Below the pieces are notes generated by a model. The model was not told the DNA's origin. It saw nothing but the letters and a program-made list of their open reading frames with translations, and made no database searches. DNA of 64,000 bases, taken from NCBI RefSeq assembly GCF_003182255.1, contig NZ_QGTQ01000005.1:124001-188000 (forward strand), read 5' to 3'. This DNA comes from Paenibacillus cellulosilyticus (GTDB taxonomy: Bacteria; Bacillota; Bacilli; Paenibacillales; Paenibacillaceae). A program made the position numbers and the translations under genes. Shown here piece by piece: positions 48,791 to 57,654 of this stretch; position 1 is the stretch's first letter, and every line of letters begins with the position of its first letter.

Positions 48791-49915
48791 ATGTACAAGA
48801 AACTTTCATCCGCGATTCTAGCTGCATCCATCCTGCTCGGCGCTGTAGCGCCAATGACGAGCTTCGCTGCTTCAGCCAATTCGGCTGTGCAAGTGAAGAA
48901 GCAGGGCCAATTCACGACAGCAAGTGTGGAGCGTAAGAGTGACGGGACACTGGTTGTTCGTTGGAAAGCGAATGCGGACCTGGGCGCGGCAAAAATATAT
49001 TGGAGCACATCCCCAGACAACATCGAGAAGAACGGCAAGCTGCTGGCGAAGACTTACACGGCTTTCAACGGCTATGTAACGGCTGATCCGAAGCCAAACT
49101 CCCGTATCTATTTCTTGATCAAAGGCGGCAACGGCGACACGATCGTGACGGCTGAGCGCAAAGTCAACCTGCAAGGCGCGTTCAACTTCCGTGATCTCGG
49201 CGGCTACCAAACGACGGACGGCAAGACGGTGAAGTGGGGCAAGTTGTTCCGTGGCGAAGAGCTTGGACACCTGACAGCGTCTGACCTGACGTATGTTCAA
49301 AACATGGGTCTGAAATCGATCGTTGACTACCGTACGGACGCGGAGGTTAACGCACTCGCTGACCCGGTGATCCCAGGTGCGAACTATATTCGTACAGATG
49401 CAGGTAATGCAGGCAGCACAGCTGACCTGAACTCGATGATCGCATCGGGTCTGATGAAGGACGAAGCATCGGCTGTAGCGATGATGGTTGGCTTCAACAA
49501 GCAAATGGTTGACGCACCGAAGTTCTACATTCAACTGATGGAACTGTTGAACGATCCGAACAACATCGGTCTCGTGCAGCACTGCACAGCAGGTAAAGAC
49601 CGCACGGGCCTTGGCTCGGCAATCATTCTGCTGACGCTTGGCGTTGACGAGAAGACGGTAATGGAAGACTACCTGGCTTCGAACGTATATCGTGCAGAAG
49701 CGAACAAGAAAGCAGTCGAAGCTGTGAAGCAGCAAATCGGCGACGAGAACGTAGTAGCTGCTATCACGGCACTGATGGGCGTGCAGAAGGAATTCCTGCA
49801 AGCGGCAATCGACGAGATGAAAGCGAAGTACGGCTCGATCGACAACTTCATCGAACAAGGCCTTGGCGTGACGAAAGAAGAGCGTGCGAAGCTGAAAGCG
49901 ATGTACACGGAATAA
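48791..49915 (+). CDS. Secreted tyrosine/serine protein phosphatase (Y_phosphatase3 type)
   Basis: A 374-residue protein with a clear signal peptide (~1-27, ending SFA). An N-terminal fibronectin-like beta region (~35-125) is followed by the phosphatase domain (~130-374). That domain opens with FNFRDLGGYQTTDGKTVKWGKLFRGEELG, and the catalytic loop is HCTAGKDRTG at ~263-272 (nucleophile Cys, Arg). The family includes LipA-like and Mycobacterium PtpB-like enzymes acting on phosphotyrosine or phosphoinositides. Extracellular location suggests scavenging of phosphate or action on foreign substrates. The ATG follows AGGGGGC. Highly even, alternative-avoiding codon use (long NNC/NNG runs) hints at good expression. 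Confidence 0.87.
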   Translation: MYKKLSSAILAASILLGAVAPMTSFAASANSAVQVKKQGQFTTASVERKSDGTLVVRWKANADLGAAKIYWSTSPDNIEKNGKLLAKTYTAFNGYVTADPKPNSRIYFLIKGGNGDTIVTAERKVNLQGAFNFRDLGGYQTTDGKTVKWGKLFRGEELGHLTASDLTYVQNMGLKSIVDYRTDAEVNALADPVIPGANYIRTDAGNAGSTADLNSMIASGLMKDEASAVAMMVGFNKQMVDAPKFYIQLMELLNDPNNIGLVQHCTAGKDRTGLGSAIILLTLGVDEKTVMEDYLASNVYRAEANKKAVEAVKQQIGDENVVAAITALMGVQKEFLQAAIDEMKAKYGSIDNFIEQGLGVTKEERAKLKAMYTE

Positions 49916-49933
49916 TTAATCATTCATTCATAA

Positions 49934-49968
49934 GGCCTTGCCGTCGCGAGACGGCAGGGTCTTTGTCG
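49934..49968 (+). terminator. Rho-independent terminator
   Basis: A stem CCTTGCCGTC / GACGGCAGGG with GCGA loop (UNCG/GNRA-like) and TCTTTGTC tail. Confidence 0.7.
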
Positions 49969-50071
49969 TCGTGTTCGGTGGTTGCGAATAGATACGAGTG
50001 GGGAGGTGCACACTACTGGGGTCTTTTGCCACGATACGAATACGATATGGACGAATTGGAGTGAAGCCCGA

Positions 50072-50452
50072 ATGGGAGATCGAGCGGTATTCGCTTATTT
50101 CAATACACCAGAGCAAGCCGAACAGGCGTTGAAGGGGCTTGAGAAGCTCAAGCTTATTGAATACAAGGTTGAACGTTTCGACGGCTATGCGGGAACCGGC
50201 TATCAGAGCCTCGATCAGACAGGCAACACGATTACGGGCGAGTTCCCTGGACTGGGCTATTTGACGTTAGGCGGCGATTTCGATCAGCCAGACGCAGGAA
50301 TATTGGCTGCCGCTAGTGTGAGCGCGAGCGGATACAGTACAGGCGGACCGGATAACCGTGTCACTGGCCGAGACATTATGCTCGTAGCCATCGTCGGCGA
50401 GGAAGATTACGAGCAGGCGACGCAGATCGTGAAGGAAGCAGGCGCATTATAG
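50072..50452 (+). CDS. Small hypothetical protein, YflT-like
   Basis: A 126-residue soluble protein. The N-terminus AVFAYFNTPEQAEQALKGLEKL resembles the start of the general-stress (YflT/17M) fold, and the C-terminal DIMLVAIVGEEDYEQATQIVKEAGA closes a ferredoxin-like repeat. A Gly/Ser/Thr/Asp-rich central region is atypical. The ATG at 50072 follows TGGAGTGAAG; the frame is open to 49982 without a ribosome site. A strong terminator follows. Function unknown; a stress-protein assignment is tentative. Confidence 0.6.
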   Translation: MGDRAVFAYFNTPEQAEQALKGLEKLKLIEYKVERFDGYAGTGYQSLDQTGNTITGEFPGLGYLTLGGDFDQPDAGILAAASVSASGYSTGGPDNRVTGRDIMLVAIVGEEDYEQATQIVKEAGAL

Positions 50453-50476
50453 GCTGTCAGCGGAATAACGAAGTAA

Positions 50477-50506
50477 GCATGGCGCGATCGCGCCATGCTT
50501 TTTTTT
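50477..50506 (+). terminator. Rho-independent terminator
   Basis: A perfect palindrome GCATGGCGCGATCGCGCCATGC (split as 11-bp arms at 50477-50498) with a TTTTTTTT tail. Confidence 0.9.
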
Positions 50507-50697
50507 GCAGCATCGTTCGTCGTTTCGATTGTTGTGAAGGTGTCGGAGGTTCGCTAACAACGATTACTTCCTTCTAGTTAACAATACATACATAATTTCA
50601 CAATACTATTCTAACATTCCGATAATCGCCCGTTAATAGAGTCGGCGTACGATAGTTTCGAGATTCGAATGACGAAAAAAGTGGAGGGTTATCGAAA

Positions 50698-51846
50698 GTG
50701 AAAAACAAGCTTGTACTCTTTGTCGTATTTACACTCCTTATCGGACTACTTGCCGGCTGCGGTTCGGACAAGAAAGATGAAAAGACTGACACCGCTGCGA
50801 ACAGCACGACGACGACGGACAATTCGTCGACTGACACGAAGGCTGCCACAACAGATGCGAACGCATCGACAGATACGGCTTCGACGACGGATGCTTCCAA
50901 ACAAATCAGTGAGCTGAAAGTGAGCTTCGTACCTTCGAAAGATCCTAGCGAAATCATCACGGCAACAGATCCGCTTAAGGATCTGCTCAAAAACCAACTG
51001 GCAACGGAAGGCTACACCGTTGATAAAGTTACCATCGACGTTGGTACGACGTACGAAGCGGTAGGCGAAGCAATGACGTCGGGTTCGACGGATATCGGTT
51101 TCATTCCTGGCGGCACTTACGCGCTGTACAGCGATGGCGCTGACGTTATTCTGACGGCTACGCGCGCAGGCCTGTCGAACGATTCGGACAATCCGAAGGA
51201 TTGGAACGACAACAAACCAACAAAGGCGACGGAAAATCAAGCGACGTACTACCGCGCCCTGTTCATTGCAGGCCCAACGAAGAAAGGCCAAGAGCTGGCT
51301 GCGAAAGTAAACGGCGGTGAACAACTGACGTGGGACGATCTGAACAGCGCGAACTGGATGGTAATGTCGACTTCTTCGTCGGCAGGCTACATCTACCCTA
51401 CGCTCTGGCTGCAAGCAAACTATAACAAAAGCATTACCGACCTCGCGCATGTCGTAACGTCGGATTCGTATGCAAGCTCCTTCGCTCGTCTGGCTGGCGG
51501 ACAGGCCGACATCATCGTGACGTATGCGGACGCTAGACGTGATTACGAGGAGAAATGGACGACGGATCTCGGCCGTAAAGCTTCGATCTGGGACGAGACG
51601 AACGTTATCGGCGTAACGCAAGGCATCTACAACGATACGGTCAGCGTGAGCAAAGAAGACAAAGATGCGAAGATGACGCCTGAATTCAAAACGGCGCTGC
51701 AAAACGCGTTCATCGCCATCGCGCAAACGGACGCAGGCAAAAATGTGATCAAAATCTACAGCCATGAAGGCTACCAAGCTGCTCAAGCGTCTGACTATGA
51801 CAATGAAAGAAAAGCACAAGACCTGATCAAGAGCTTGAAGAAGTAA
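50698..51846 (+). CDS. phnD: Phosphonate/phosphite-type ABC transporter substrate-binding lipoprotein (PhnD)
   Basis: A 382-residue lipoprotein with lipobox LLAGC (Cys ~21), a long Ser/Thr/Asp/Ala tether (~22-68), then a PhnD fold (~70-380): LKVSFVPSKDPSEI, then TDIGFIPGGTYAL and STSSSAGYIYPTLWL. The Ser-Ser-Ser-Ala-Gly segment is where phosphonate and phosphite oxygens are bound in this family. The GTG start at 50698 has GGAGGG about 10 nt upstream. It precedes phnC, phnE and a second phnE. TTAACA-like hexamers lie at ~50554-50616 but no clean Pho box was seen. Phosphonate, phosphite or phosphate ester uptake is likely; the exact ligand is not determinable. Confidence 0.9.
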   Translation: MKNKLVLFVVFTLLIGLLAGCGSDKKDEKTDTAANSTTTTDNSSTDTKAATTDANASTDTASTTDASKQISELKVSFVPSKDPSEIITATDPLKDLLKNQLATEGYTVDKVTIDVGTTYEAVGEAMTSGSTDIGFIPGGTYALYSDGADVILTATRAGLSNDSDNPKDWNDNKPTKATENQATYYRALFIAGPTKKGQELAAKVNGGEQLTWDDLNSANWMVMSTSSSAGYIYPTLWLQANYNKSITDLAHVVTSDSYASSFARLAGGQADIIVTYADARRDYEEKWTTDLGRKASIWDETNVIGVTQGIYNDTVSVSKEDKDAKMTPEFKTALQNAFIAIAQTDAGKNVIKIYSHEGYQAAQASDYDNERKAQDLIKSLKK

Positions 51847-51901
51847 TCAATAGCGCTAGCAGTCTATTCTCAAATGATCAATATCCATACTGTTGAAGAA
51901 A

Positions 51902-51938
51902 GATGAGTGCATCAGCCTTGATGTGCTCATCTTTTCCT
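51902..51938 (+). terminator. Intercistronic hairpin between phnD and phnC (attenuator)
   Basis: Stem GATGAGTGCATCA / TGATGTGCTCATC with a short GCCT loop, followed by TTTT. Sited 55 bp after phnD; partial termination would keep binding-protein mRNA in excess over the membrane components. Confidence 0.65.
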
Positions 51939-51968
51939 AGTTCAAGACTAAAAGATCGGAGAACTCAG

Positions 51969-52754
51969 ATGATCGCGTTTACTAATGTGAACAAAACGTA
52001 TGCCAACGGTACGACCGCGTTGAACAACATCAACTTGAGCATCGAGCAAGGCGAATTCGTCGCGGTAATCGGCTTGTCGGGTGCCGGCAAGTCAACCTTG
52101 ATTCGGTGCATTAACCGGATGCATGACATTTCGGACGGACAGCTGCTTGTGGACGGCGTCGACACAGCGAAGCTCAAGGGCAAGCAAATCCGGCGGTTCC
52201 GCCGGCGGATCGGCATGATATTTCAATCGTTCAACCTCGTTACTCGCGCGACCGTCATCAACAACGTGCTCGTGTCCTTAGTGCCCGATATGCCGCTGTG
52301 GCAGAGGGTAACGGGAATTTTTACACGCAATCAGAAGCTGAAAGCGCTGGAGGCGCTGGAGAAGGTCGGCATTCTGGACAAAGCGTTCGTCCGCGTCGAC
52401 CAGCTGTCGGGCGGCCAGCAGCAGCGGGTTGCACTGGCGCGCACGCTCGCTCAAAGCCCGGACATCATTCTCGCTGATGAGCCGATCGCTTCGCTCGATC
52501 CGGTCACGGCGAAGCTTGTCATGGACGATTTCAAGCGGATCAATCAAGACATGAATATTTCCGTCATTATGAACATCCACCATGTGGAGATCGCGCTCGA
52601 ATACGCCGACCGGATCATCGGCATCCGTCAGGGCGAGGTCGTCTTCGACGGGCGCGCCGCCGAAGTGACGAAGGATGTGCTGTCCTATATTTACGGCGGC
52701 AAGATGGAAGAGGCAGCAGCCTCGGCCGAGGAGCGTGCACGCCATGTACGATAA
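51969..52754 (+). CDS. phnC: Phosphonate ABC transporter ATP-binding protein (PhnC)
   Basis: A 261-residue ATPase with Walker A GLSGAGKS (Leu-Ser-Gly-Ala typical of PhnC), Q-loop FQSFNLVTRATVINNVL, signature LSGGQQQR, Walker B IILADEPIASLDP and H-loop NIHH. This SLDPVTAKLVM pattern is characteristic of PhnC. The ATG at 51969 follows CGGAGAAC; an upstream frame to 51903 overlaps the hairpin. Its 3' end overlaps the first permease gene by 11 nt. It powers uptake of phosphonates or related compounds. Confidence 0.9.
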   Translation: MIAFTNVNKTYANGTTALNNINLSIEQGEFVAVIGLSGAGKSTLIRCINRMHDISDGQLLVDGVDTAKLKGKQIRRFRRRIGMIFQSFNLVTRATVINNVLVSLVPDMPLWQRVTGIFTRNQKLKALEALEKVGILDKAFVRVDQLSGGQQQRVALARTLAQSPDIILADEPIASLDPVTAKLVMDDFKRINQDMNISVIMNIHHVEIALEYADRIIGIRQGEVVFDGRAAEVTKDVLSYIYGGKMEEAAASAEERARHVR

Positions 52755-53559
52755 ACTGTTTCCGCCGAAGCCGATCGTGCTGCCAAGCGGCAAAAACGTG
52801 TACCAGAAGCGGACGCGGCTGCCGCTTATTGTCCTTATCCTAATTGTGGCTATCTATTACTCGGTTCAGCTCACTGAATTTAATCTGCATAAGCTCGTAA
52901 ATCGGATCGGTGAATTTTTTGTCCTCTTCGATGAAATGATTCCGCCGAACTGGAGCTCCTGGCATGAGCTGACGGGAGCGCTGTTGGATACGCTGCAGAT
53001 GTCGCTGCTCGGCTCTTTACTCGGGTCACTGCTGGCCGTACCGTTCGCCGTCGCGGCTTCCTCTAACGTCGTCCGCAGCCGAGTCATCGTTGCGTTGTTC
53101 AAGACGATTCTTAGCCTGCTTCGAACGCTGCCGACGCTCGTCACGGCGCTCATTGCGACCTTTGTGTTCGGACTCGGGCCGATGGCGGGCGTAGTGGCTA
53201 TCACGTTATTCACGGTTTCATATGTCGGAAAGCTGCTCTATGAACAGATTGAGAACGCCGATATGGGTCCGTTCGAAGCGATGGAATCGCTTGGCATGAC
53301 GCGTGTCCAGGCGTTTCGGAATGCGGTCTTTCCGCAAGTGCTGCCCGGTTATTTGTCGACTTCATTATTTTGCTTCGAGGGCAATGTCAGACATGCAGCC
53401 ATTCTTGGTTACGTAGGCGCAGGCGGAATCGGCTTGCTCATTAAAGAGGATATAGGTTGGCGGGATTATCCGAGCGTAGGGATGATTATATTGGCGCTGG
53501 TTGTTACCGTCTATCTGATCGAAACGGTAAGCGAACATTTTCGGAAGAAGTTAATTTAA
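52744..53559 (+). CDS. phnE: Phosphonate ABC transporter permease (PhnE, copy 1)
   Basis: A 271-residue membrane protein with six hydrophobic helices and the PhnE EAA-loop (ESLGMTRVQAFRNAVFPQVLPGY). GNVRHAAILGYVGAGGIGLLI is the C-terminal family signature. The ATG at 52744 lies within the end of phnC, with GAGGAGCG upstream. It pairs with the second PhnE to form the channel. Confidence 0.9.
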   Translation: MYDKLFPPKPIVLPSGKNVYQKRTRLPLIVLILIVAIYYSVQLTEFNLHKLVNRIGEFFVLFDEMIPPNWSSWHELTGALLDTLQMSLLGSLLGSLLAVPFAVAASSNVVRSRVIVALFKTILSLLRTLPTLVTALIATFVFGLGPMAGVVAITLFTVSYVGKLLYEQIENADMGPFEAMESLGMTRVQAFRNAVFPQVLPGYLSTSLFCFEGNVRHAAILGYVGAGGIGLLIKEDIGWRDYPSVGMIILALVVTVYLIETVSEHFRKKLI

Positions 53560-53623
53560 ATGCGTGTTTGAAAAGTTTGGTTTTCGGGGACTTTTTGAAC
53601 GACCGCTTTAAGGAGAACTCGCT

Positions 53624-54430
53624 ATGATGACAGTTGAGAGACAGCTTCAGGCTTCGCCGCGCAGGATATGGTACAGACTAGCCATTACGCTCATCGCCAT
53701 CATTCTGATCGGCTGGTCGGTGGGCGCCGTAAGCTTCAAAGACGTGAACCAGAGCGGTTTTCAAATCGCGCTTAACATATGGAAAGGGATCGTGCATCCT
53801 GATCTTGACCTGTTGTTCAACGTATCCAAACAAAGCATACTCTATTTGCTCGTTCAGACGTTTGCGATCGCGTTTCTCGGGACAATCGTCGGCGGCATCC
53901 TCTCCGTTCCGCTCGCTTTCTTAGCGGCTTCGAATGTCGTCCCGAGGCCAGTCGCATGGCTGACAAGGCTGCTGCTGATCGTCATTCGAACGATTCCGGA
54001 GCTCGTCTATGGCCTAATGCTGATCAAAGTGACAAGCCCGGGTCCGTTCGCAGGCGTGCTCACCATCGGCATTACGTCGATCGGCATGCTGGCCAAGCTT
54101 TATGTGGACGCGATCGAAGAGCTGGACGTGAAGGTGCTCGAATCGATGACATCCATCGGCTGTACGACGTTCGAGAAAATCCGCTACGGCATTATGCCGC
54201 AGCTGCTGTCGGTGTTCCTGTCCGTGACGATTTACCGGTTCGACATGAACATGCGCGAAGCTTCCATACTCGGGCTTGTCGGCGCCGGCGGCATCGGCGC
54301 GCCGCTTATTTTCGCAATGAACAGCTACAAATGGAGTCAAGCCGGATCGATTCTAATCGGCCTGGTCATCCTTATTCTGCTGATCGAATTGCTGTCCAAT
54401 AAGATGCGCGCCAAATTGGTCAAAGGGTAG
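53624..54430 (+). CDS. phnE: Phosphonate ABC transporter permease (PhnE, copy 2)
   Basis: A 268-residue membrane protein homologous to the previous gene: an early helix (LAITLIAIILIGWSVGAV), EAA-loop with ESMTSIGCTTFEKIRYGIMPQLL and the MNMREASILGLVGAGGIGAPLIF signature. Two different PhnE subunits occur in many Gram-positive phosphonate systems. AAGGAGAACTCG is the ribosome site; 64 bp separate it from copy 1. It is convergent with the 5'-nucleotidase gene, 20 bp away. Confidence 0.9.
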   Translation: MMTVERQLQASPRRIWYRLAITLIAIILIGWSVGAVSFKDVNQSGFQIALNIWKGIVHPDLDLLFNVSKQSILYLLVQTFAIAFLGTIVGGILSVPLAFLAASNVVPRPVAWLTRLLLIVIRTIPELVYGLMLIKVTSPGPFAGVLTIGITSIGMLAKLYVDAIEELDVKVLESMTSIGCTTFEKIRYGIMPQLLSVFLSVTIYRFDMNMREASILGLVGAGGIGAPLIFAMNSYKWSQAGSILIGLVILILLIELLSNKMRAKLVKG

Positions 54431-54450
54431 CCAGTCACGCCTCGCGCCAC

Positions 54451-56040
54451 TCAATAAACGATCCAGTTATGATCGCATTCGCTGCGGATCGTGCCACGCT
54501 TCATTATGCAATCGGCTAAGATTTCGGTCATGTCCGTCGGTATTTCCCGTACGACCGGTCGGCCCTTGATCATATCGAAGTTGCCGCCGCCGCCCGCGCG
54601 GTAGCTGTTCATGGCAACCTCGAAGGACGCTTCCGGATCGATAGGCGCGTCGTTCCAGCGCAGCTTGACGACCCGCTCTCCGACAGGCTGCGATATATCG
54701 AGCGCATACTCGATGCCTTCCCACATGTCATAGTCAAAATGGCGCGGCTTCGGCAAGAGGTAAGCAGCAGATACCCGCAGCTCGCCCGTACGCGCGTCCC
54801 GGTCGAAATAGCTGGCGCTCTGCTCAAGCGCTTCTCGGATTTCGCGGCCTGTTAGCAGAACGACCTTAAGCGTGTTCGGGTAAATATAGTTCGCGGTAAC
54901 GTCGCGCATCGTAATCCGCTTGCCGAAGCCTCTCGCTTCATCGGTAAAAATAGCGGCGCACGAAATCGCAGCACCTGTTGTCTCCATCTGCACCCGGTTG
55001 ATGAATTCGGTGAACGGGTGATCAGCCTGCCGCGCTGCGAACGGCTCGGTAATCGATAGATCGCCTTCCGTGCTGCCGATCGGCTGGTCGAGCCACTGCT
55101 GCGTCTGCCGCTCGTTCGCGGCGAACCGTGCAAGCAGTTCTTCGTCAGCCTGCTCCTCGGCATCCGCTGTGAGGAGCAGGCTGGCTTTTTTGCCGCGCAG
55201 CGACCATGTACCTTCCGCCGTCTGCTCGAAGGTCAGTTGGACTTTGGCGATCGCTTGTCCGGCGAAGCCGGGCTGCGCGAAGGCGACGCCGCTTATTTCA
55301 CCGGCAAGCAGGCGATGCTGGTGACCGGTGAACAGGACGTCCATGCCGCCGATTCGCTTACACATTTCGTAGCCTTGATTCTCGCCGGTAAGCGGCTCGG
55401 TCGGTTCGCCAGTGACGGGATCATGTTCAAGGCCGCCGTGATAGCAGACAACAAGCGCATCGGGACGCTCATGCTCGTGAATATGCCGGACCCAGCGCGT
55501 TGCGGATTCGAGTGCGTCCTCGAAGGTGAGGCCGCGAATATGGTTCGGATTTTCCCAATTTGGAATGTAGTGCGTCGTTACGCCGAGCACGGCAATGCGG
55601 ATGCCCGCAGGCAAGGTGAAGATGCGGTAAGGCTGCCCGAACGCGGGTTGTCCGTCTGCTTCGTTCACGATGTTGGCGGACAGCCACGGGCAATCAGACT
55701 GCAAGACGGTCTGCTTCAGCAGATCAGGTCCATAGTTAAACTCATGATTGCCGATCACAGCGGCATCGTAACGCAGCGCATTCAACGCATCGGCCGCGGG
55801 GTGGGTGCCGACCGCGCCATATTTGGCATAGTGATACATGAGCGGCGTCCCTTGCAGCAGATCCCCGTTGTCGATGAGCAGCAGCGACGGATCGATGCTC
55901 CGCTCTTTGCGGATAATGGCGGACAGCTTGGCAAGCCCGATCGGCTTGTCTTCGGGTCCTCGGTAATCGGTCGGATAAATATGTCCGTGCAGATCGGACG
56001 TTTCCAATAACGTAACGATGGCTGTTCGCGGCGAATTCAT
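54451..56040 (-). CDS. Bifunctional metallophosphatase/5'-nucleotidase
   Basis: A 529-residue protein. The N-terminal calcineurin-like domain has SDLHGH, an IDNGDLLQGTPL segment (Asp and Asn metal ligands), GNHEFNYG and TGHQHR. The C-terminal 5'-nucleotidase domain (~310-520) carries GREIREALEQSA and the substrate-binding YRAGGGGNFDM. The family (YfkN/UshA) hydrolyses nucleotides, sugar nucleotides or 2',3'-cyclic nucleotides. There is no signal peptide after the ATG at 56040 (ribosome site CAGGAGCAG), so a cytoplasmic role is indicated, unlike secreted UshA. Convergence with the phn importer suggests phosphorus scavenging from imported esters (inference). Confidence 0.87.
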   Translation of the reverse strand: MNSPRTAIVTLLETSDLHGHIYPTDYRGPEDKPIGLAKLSAIIRKERSIDPSLLLIDNGDLLQGTPLMYHYAKYGAVGTHPAADALNALRYDAAVIGNHEFNYGPDLLKQTVLQSDCPWLSANIVNEADGQPAFGQPYRIFTLPAGIRIAVLGVTTHYIPNWENPNHIRGLTFEDALESATRWVRHIHEHERPDALVVCYHGGLEHDPVTGEPTEPLTGENQGYEMCKRIGGMDVLFTGHQHRLLAGEISGVAFAQPGFAGQAIAKVQLTFEQTAEGTWSLRGKKASLLLTADAEEQADEELLARFAANERQTQQWLDQPIGSTEGDLSITEPFAARQADHPFTEFINRVQMETTGAAISCAAIFTDEARGFGKRITMRDVTANYIYPNTLKVVLLTGREIREALEQSASYFDRDARTGELRVSAAYLLPKPRHFDYDMWEGIEYALDISQPVGERVVKLRWNDAPIDPEASFEVAMNSYRAGGGGNFDMIKGRPVVREIPTDMTEILADCIMKRGTIRSECDHNWIVY

Positions 56041-56259
56041 AAGGATACTGCTCCTGTCTGTCAAAGAGTAGAGGATAGCTCCTTTCATTGAACCATATTT
56101 ATGCAAAAAGTGATGTTAAGCTTTTGCTAAGCAGCCGCGAAGGGATCGTTTAGGCATTATTGTACTCGGCATAATCGTGATGGAGACGCTGATTGACACA
56201 ATATCTGGATTTTTGAGGAAGCGAATGGTTTAATCGACACAATTAGCGGTTAATATAAG

Positions 56260-57261
56260 GTGACTCGAAATTACACAGCCTTTGTAACGGTGGTGAGAAG
56301 CATTTTATATTTAGCCGCTTTTGTGCTTTCATTTCTCATTGTTATCGCGCTCATTCCGCCATTTAGCAAGCTGGCATTCCGGCTTGATTTTGTGGACAAG
56401 CCTCGGGCAGGGGTGGAGCGTAAGCTGCACCGAAAGCCGATTCCGCTTACGGCGAGCTATGCGATTTTTATAGGCTTCTTCGTCACATACCTCGTTATTA
56501 CCAGAGACTTCTCTTGGGAGACCGCGGCGCTTGTGGCAGGCGGCATTCTGCTGCTCGTCATCGGGACGATTGACGATTGGTACAAGACGAAGGGCAAGGA
56601 CTTTCCGGCGCTGCCGAAGCTAATCGTACAAGTCTCTGCCGCTGTGCTTGTCTATATGGCGGGCGTCCAGTTCTCGGGCTTCTACAACCCGCTGTCGGGT
56701 GAGTACGTCGTATTGCCGGTTATTTTGCAATTCGTGCTGACGATTCTGTGGATCTTCGGGGTGACGACCGTCATCAACTTCACGGATGGACTGGATGGAC
56801 TGGCGGGTGGACTGTCGGCGATCTCCGGCTTAACGCTGTTCATCGTGGCGCTTGTTATGGGGCAGTCGAACTCGGCGCTGCTCGCAATCGTACTCGTTGG
56901 TGTAACGGCAGCCTATCTGCTGTTCAACCGACCGCCAGCGCGTATCTTTATGGGTGACGCCGGGGCGACGTTCATCGGCTTCATGCTTGCCGTCATCGCG
57001 TTGGATGGCGCATTCAAGCAAGCGACGGTGCTGTCGATATTCATCCCGATCTTGGCGCTGGGCGTCCCGATCTTCGATAACCTGTTCGTCGTCGCGAGGC
57101 GGTTCGTGCAGGGCAAGTCGATTTACCAGGCAGATGCGAGCCAAGCTCACTACCGGCTGCTGCGCGCGGGACTTAACACTAAGCAGGTGCTTATGTTCCT
57201 CTGCTTGATCAGCATGTGCTTCAGTTTGACATCGATCATTTTGCTGCTCGTACAGATTTAA
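56260..57261 (+). CDS. MraY/WecA-family undecaprenyl-phosphate sugar-1-phosphate transferase
   Basis: A ~333-residue polytopic protein. The Mg/nucleotide motifs of the family are visible: GTIDDWY (DDx), NFTDGLDGLAGG (NxxDGxDGLAxG) and a RIFMGDAG segment; PIFDNLFVVARR near the C-terminus fits the cytosolic loop V. It transfers a sugar-1-phosphate (usually GlcNAc-1-P) from UDP-sugar to undecaprenyl phosphate for wall teichoic acid or other polymers, as TagO does. The GTG at 56260 follows ATAAGG and is a weak site; the GTGs at 56290/56293 are alternatives. A terminator with a UUCG loop follows. Confidence 0.87.
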   Translation: MTRNYTAFVTVVRSILYLAAFVLSFLIVIALIPPFSKLAFRLDFVDKPRAGVERKLHRKPIPLTASYAIFIGFFVTYLVITRDFSWETAALVAGGILLLVIGTIDDWYKTKGKDFPALPKLIVQVSAAVLVYMAGVQFSGFYNPLSGEYVVLPVILQFVLTILWIFGVTTVINFTDGLDGLAGGLSAISGLTLFIVALVMGQSNSALLAIVLVGVTAAYLLFNRPPARIFMGDAGATFIGFMLAVIALDGAFKQATVLSIFIPILALGVPIFDNLFVVARRFVQGKSIYQADASQAHYRLLRAGLNTKQVLMFLCLISMCFSLTSIILLLVQI

Positions 57262-57290
57262 CGACAGCGCATAGGTGGCGCAACAATGCC

Positions 57291-57328
57291 GCAGTGGATG
57301 GCCTTCGGGTCATTCGCTGCGTTTTTTT
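57291..57328 (+). terminator. Rho-independent terminator with UUCG loop
   Basis: A 13-bp stem with G-U pairs (57291-57303 with 57308-57320) around TTCG, then seven T. The rest of the gap to 57655 shows no gene or motif I recognise. Confidence 0.85.
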
Positions 57329-57654
57329 GTTTAAGTTAAGTTCGACTGGCGGCTGGCTAGCGGTTGCGATAGCGGCTATTGAGGTTAAGAAGCGACGTTT
57401 GAGCGTGCAACGGTTGTGAGAGAGGCTATCGCAGCACAATCGGACCCTTTTCGTACCATACAGAGCCATTAAGCCCCCCTGCAACCCATAAATTCTGAAA
57501 GAGCGTGTCTGAGTCCTAACAAGCGCCGTCATAACCATTAGATGAAGGAAGAACGTGAACGCGAGGCGGTGTGCATGAATATAGGTTTCAACTCTCCTAT
57601 TTTATGGTAGAAATAGAGTGGGGATTGGAATTTGGGAAGGGGAGAGGTTGAAGG

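Noticed and set aside
48872-49858. Long antisense open frame of 328 residues
   Set aside because: Shadow of the secreted phosphatase gene caused by its biased third positions; no start signal or family motifs.
50554-50616. Pho boxes upstream of phnD
   Set aside because: Several TTAACA-like hexamers occur, but their spacing (24, 19 and 14 bp) does not fit the 11-bp period of PhoP sites.
50746-51819. Long antisense open frame of 357 residues opposite phnD
   Set aside because: Arg/Val/Cys-rich shadow translation with no motifs.
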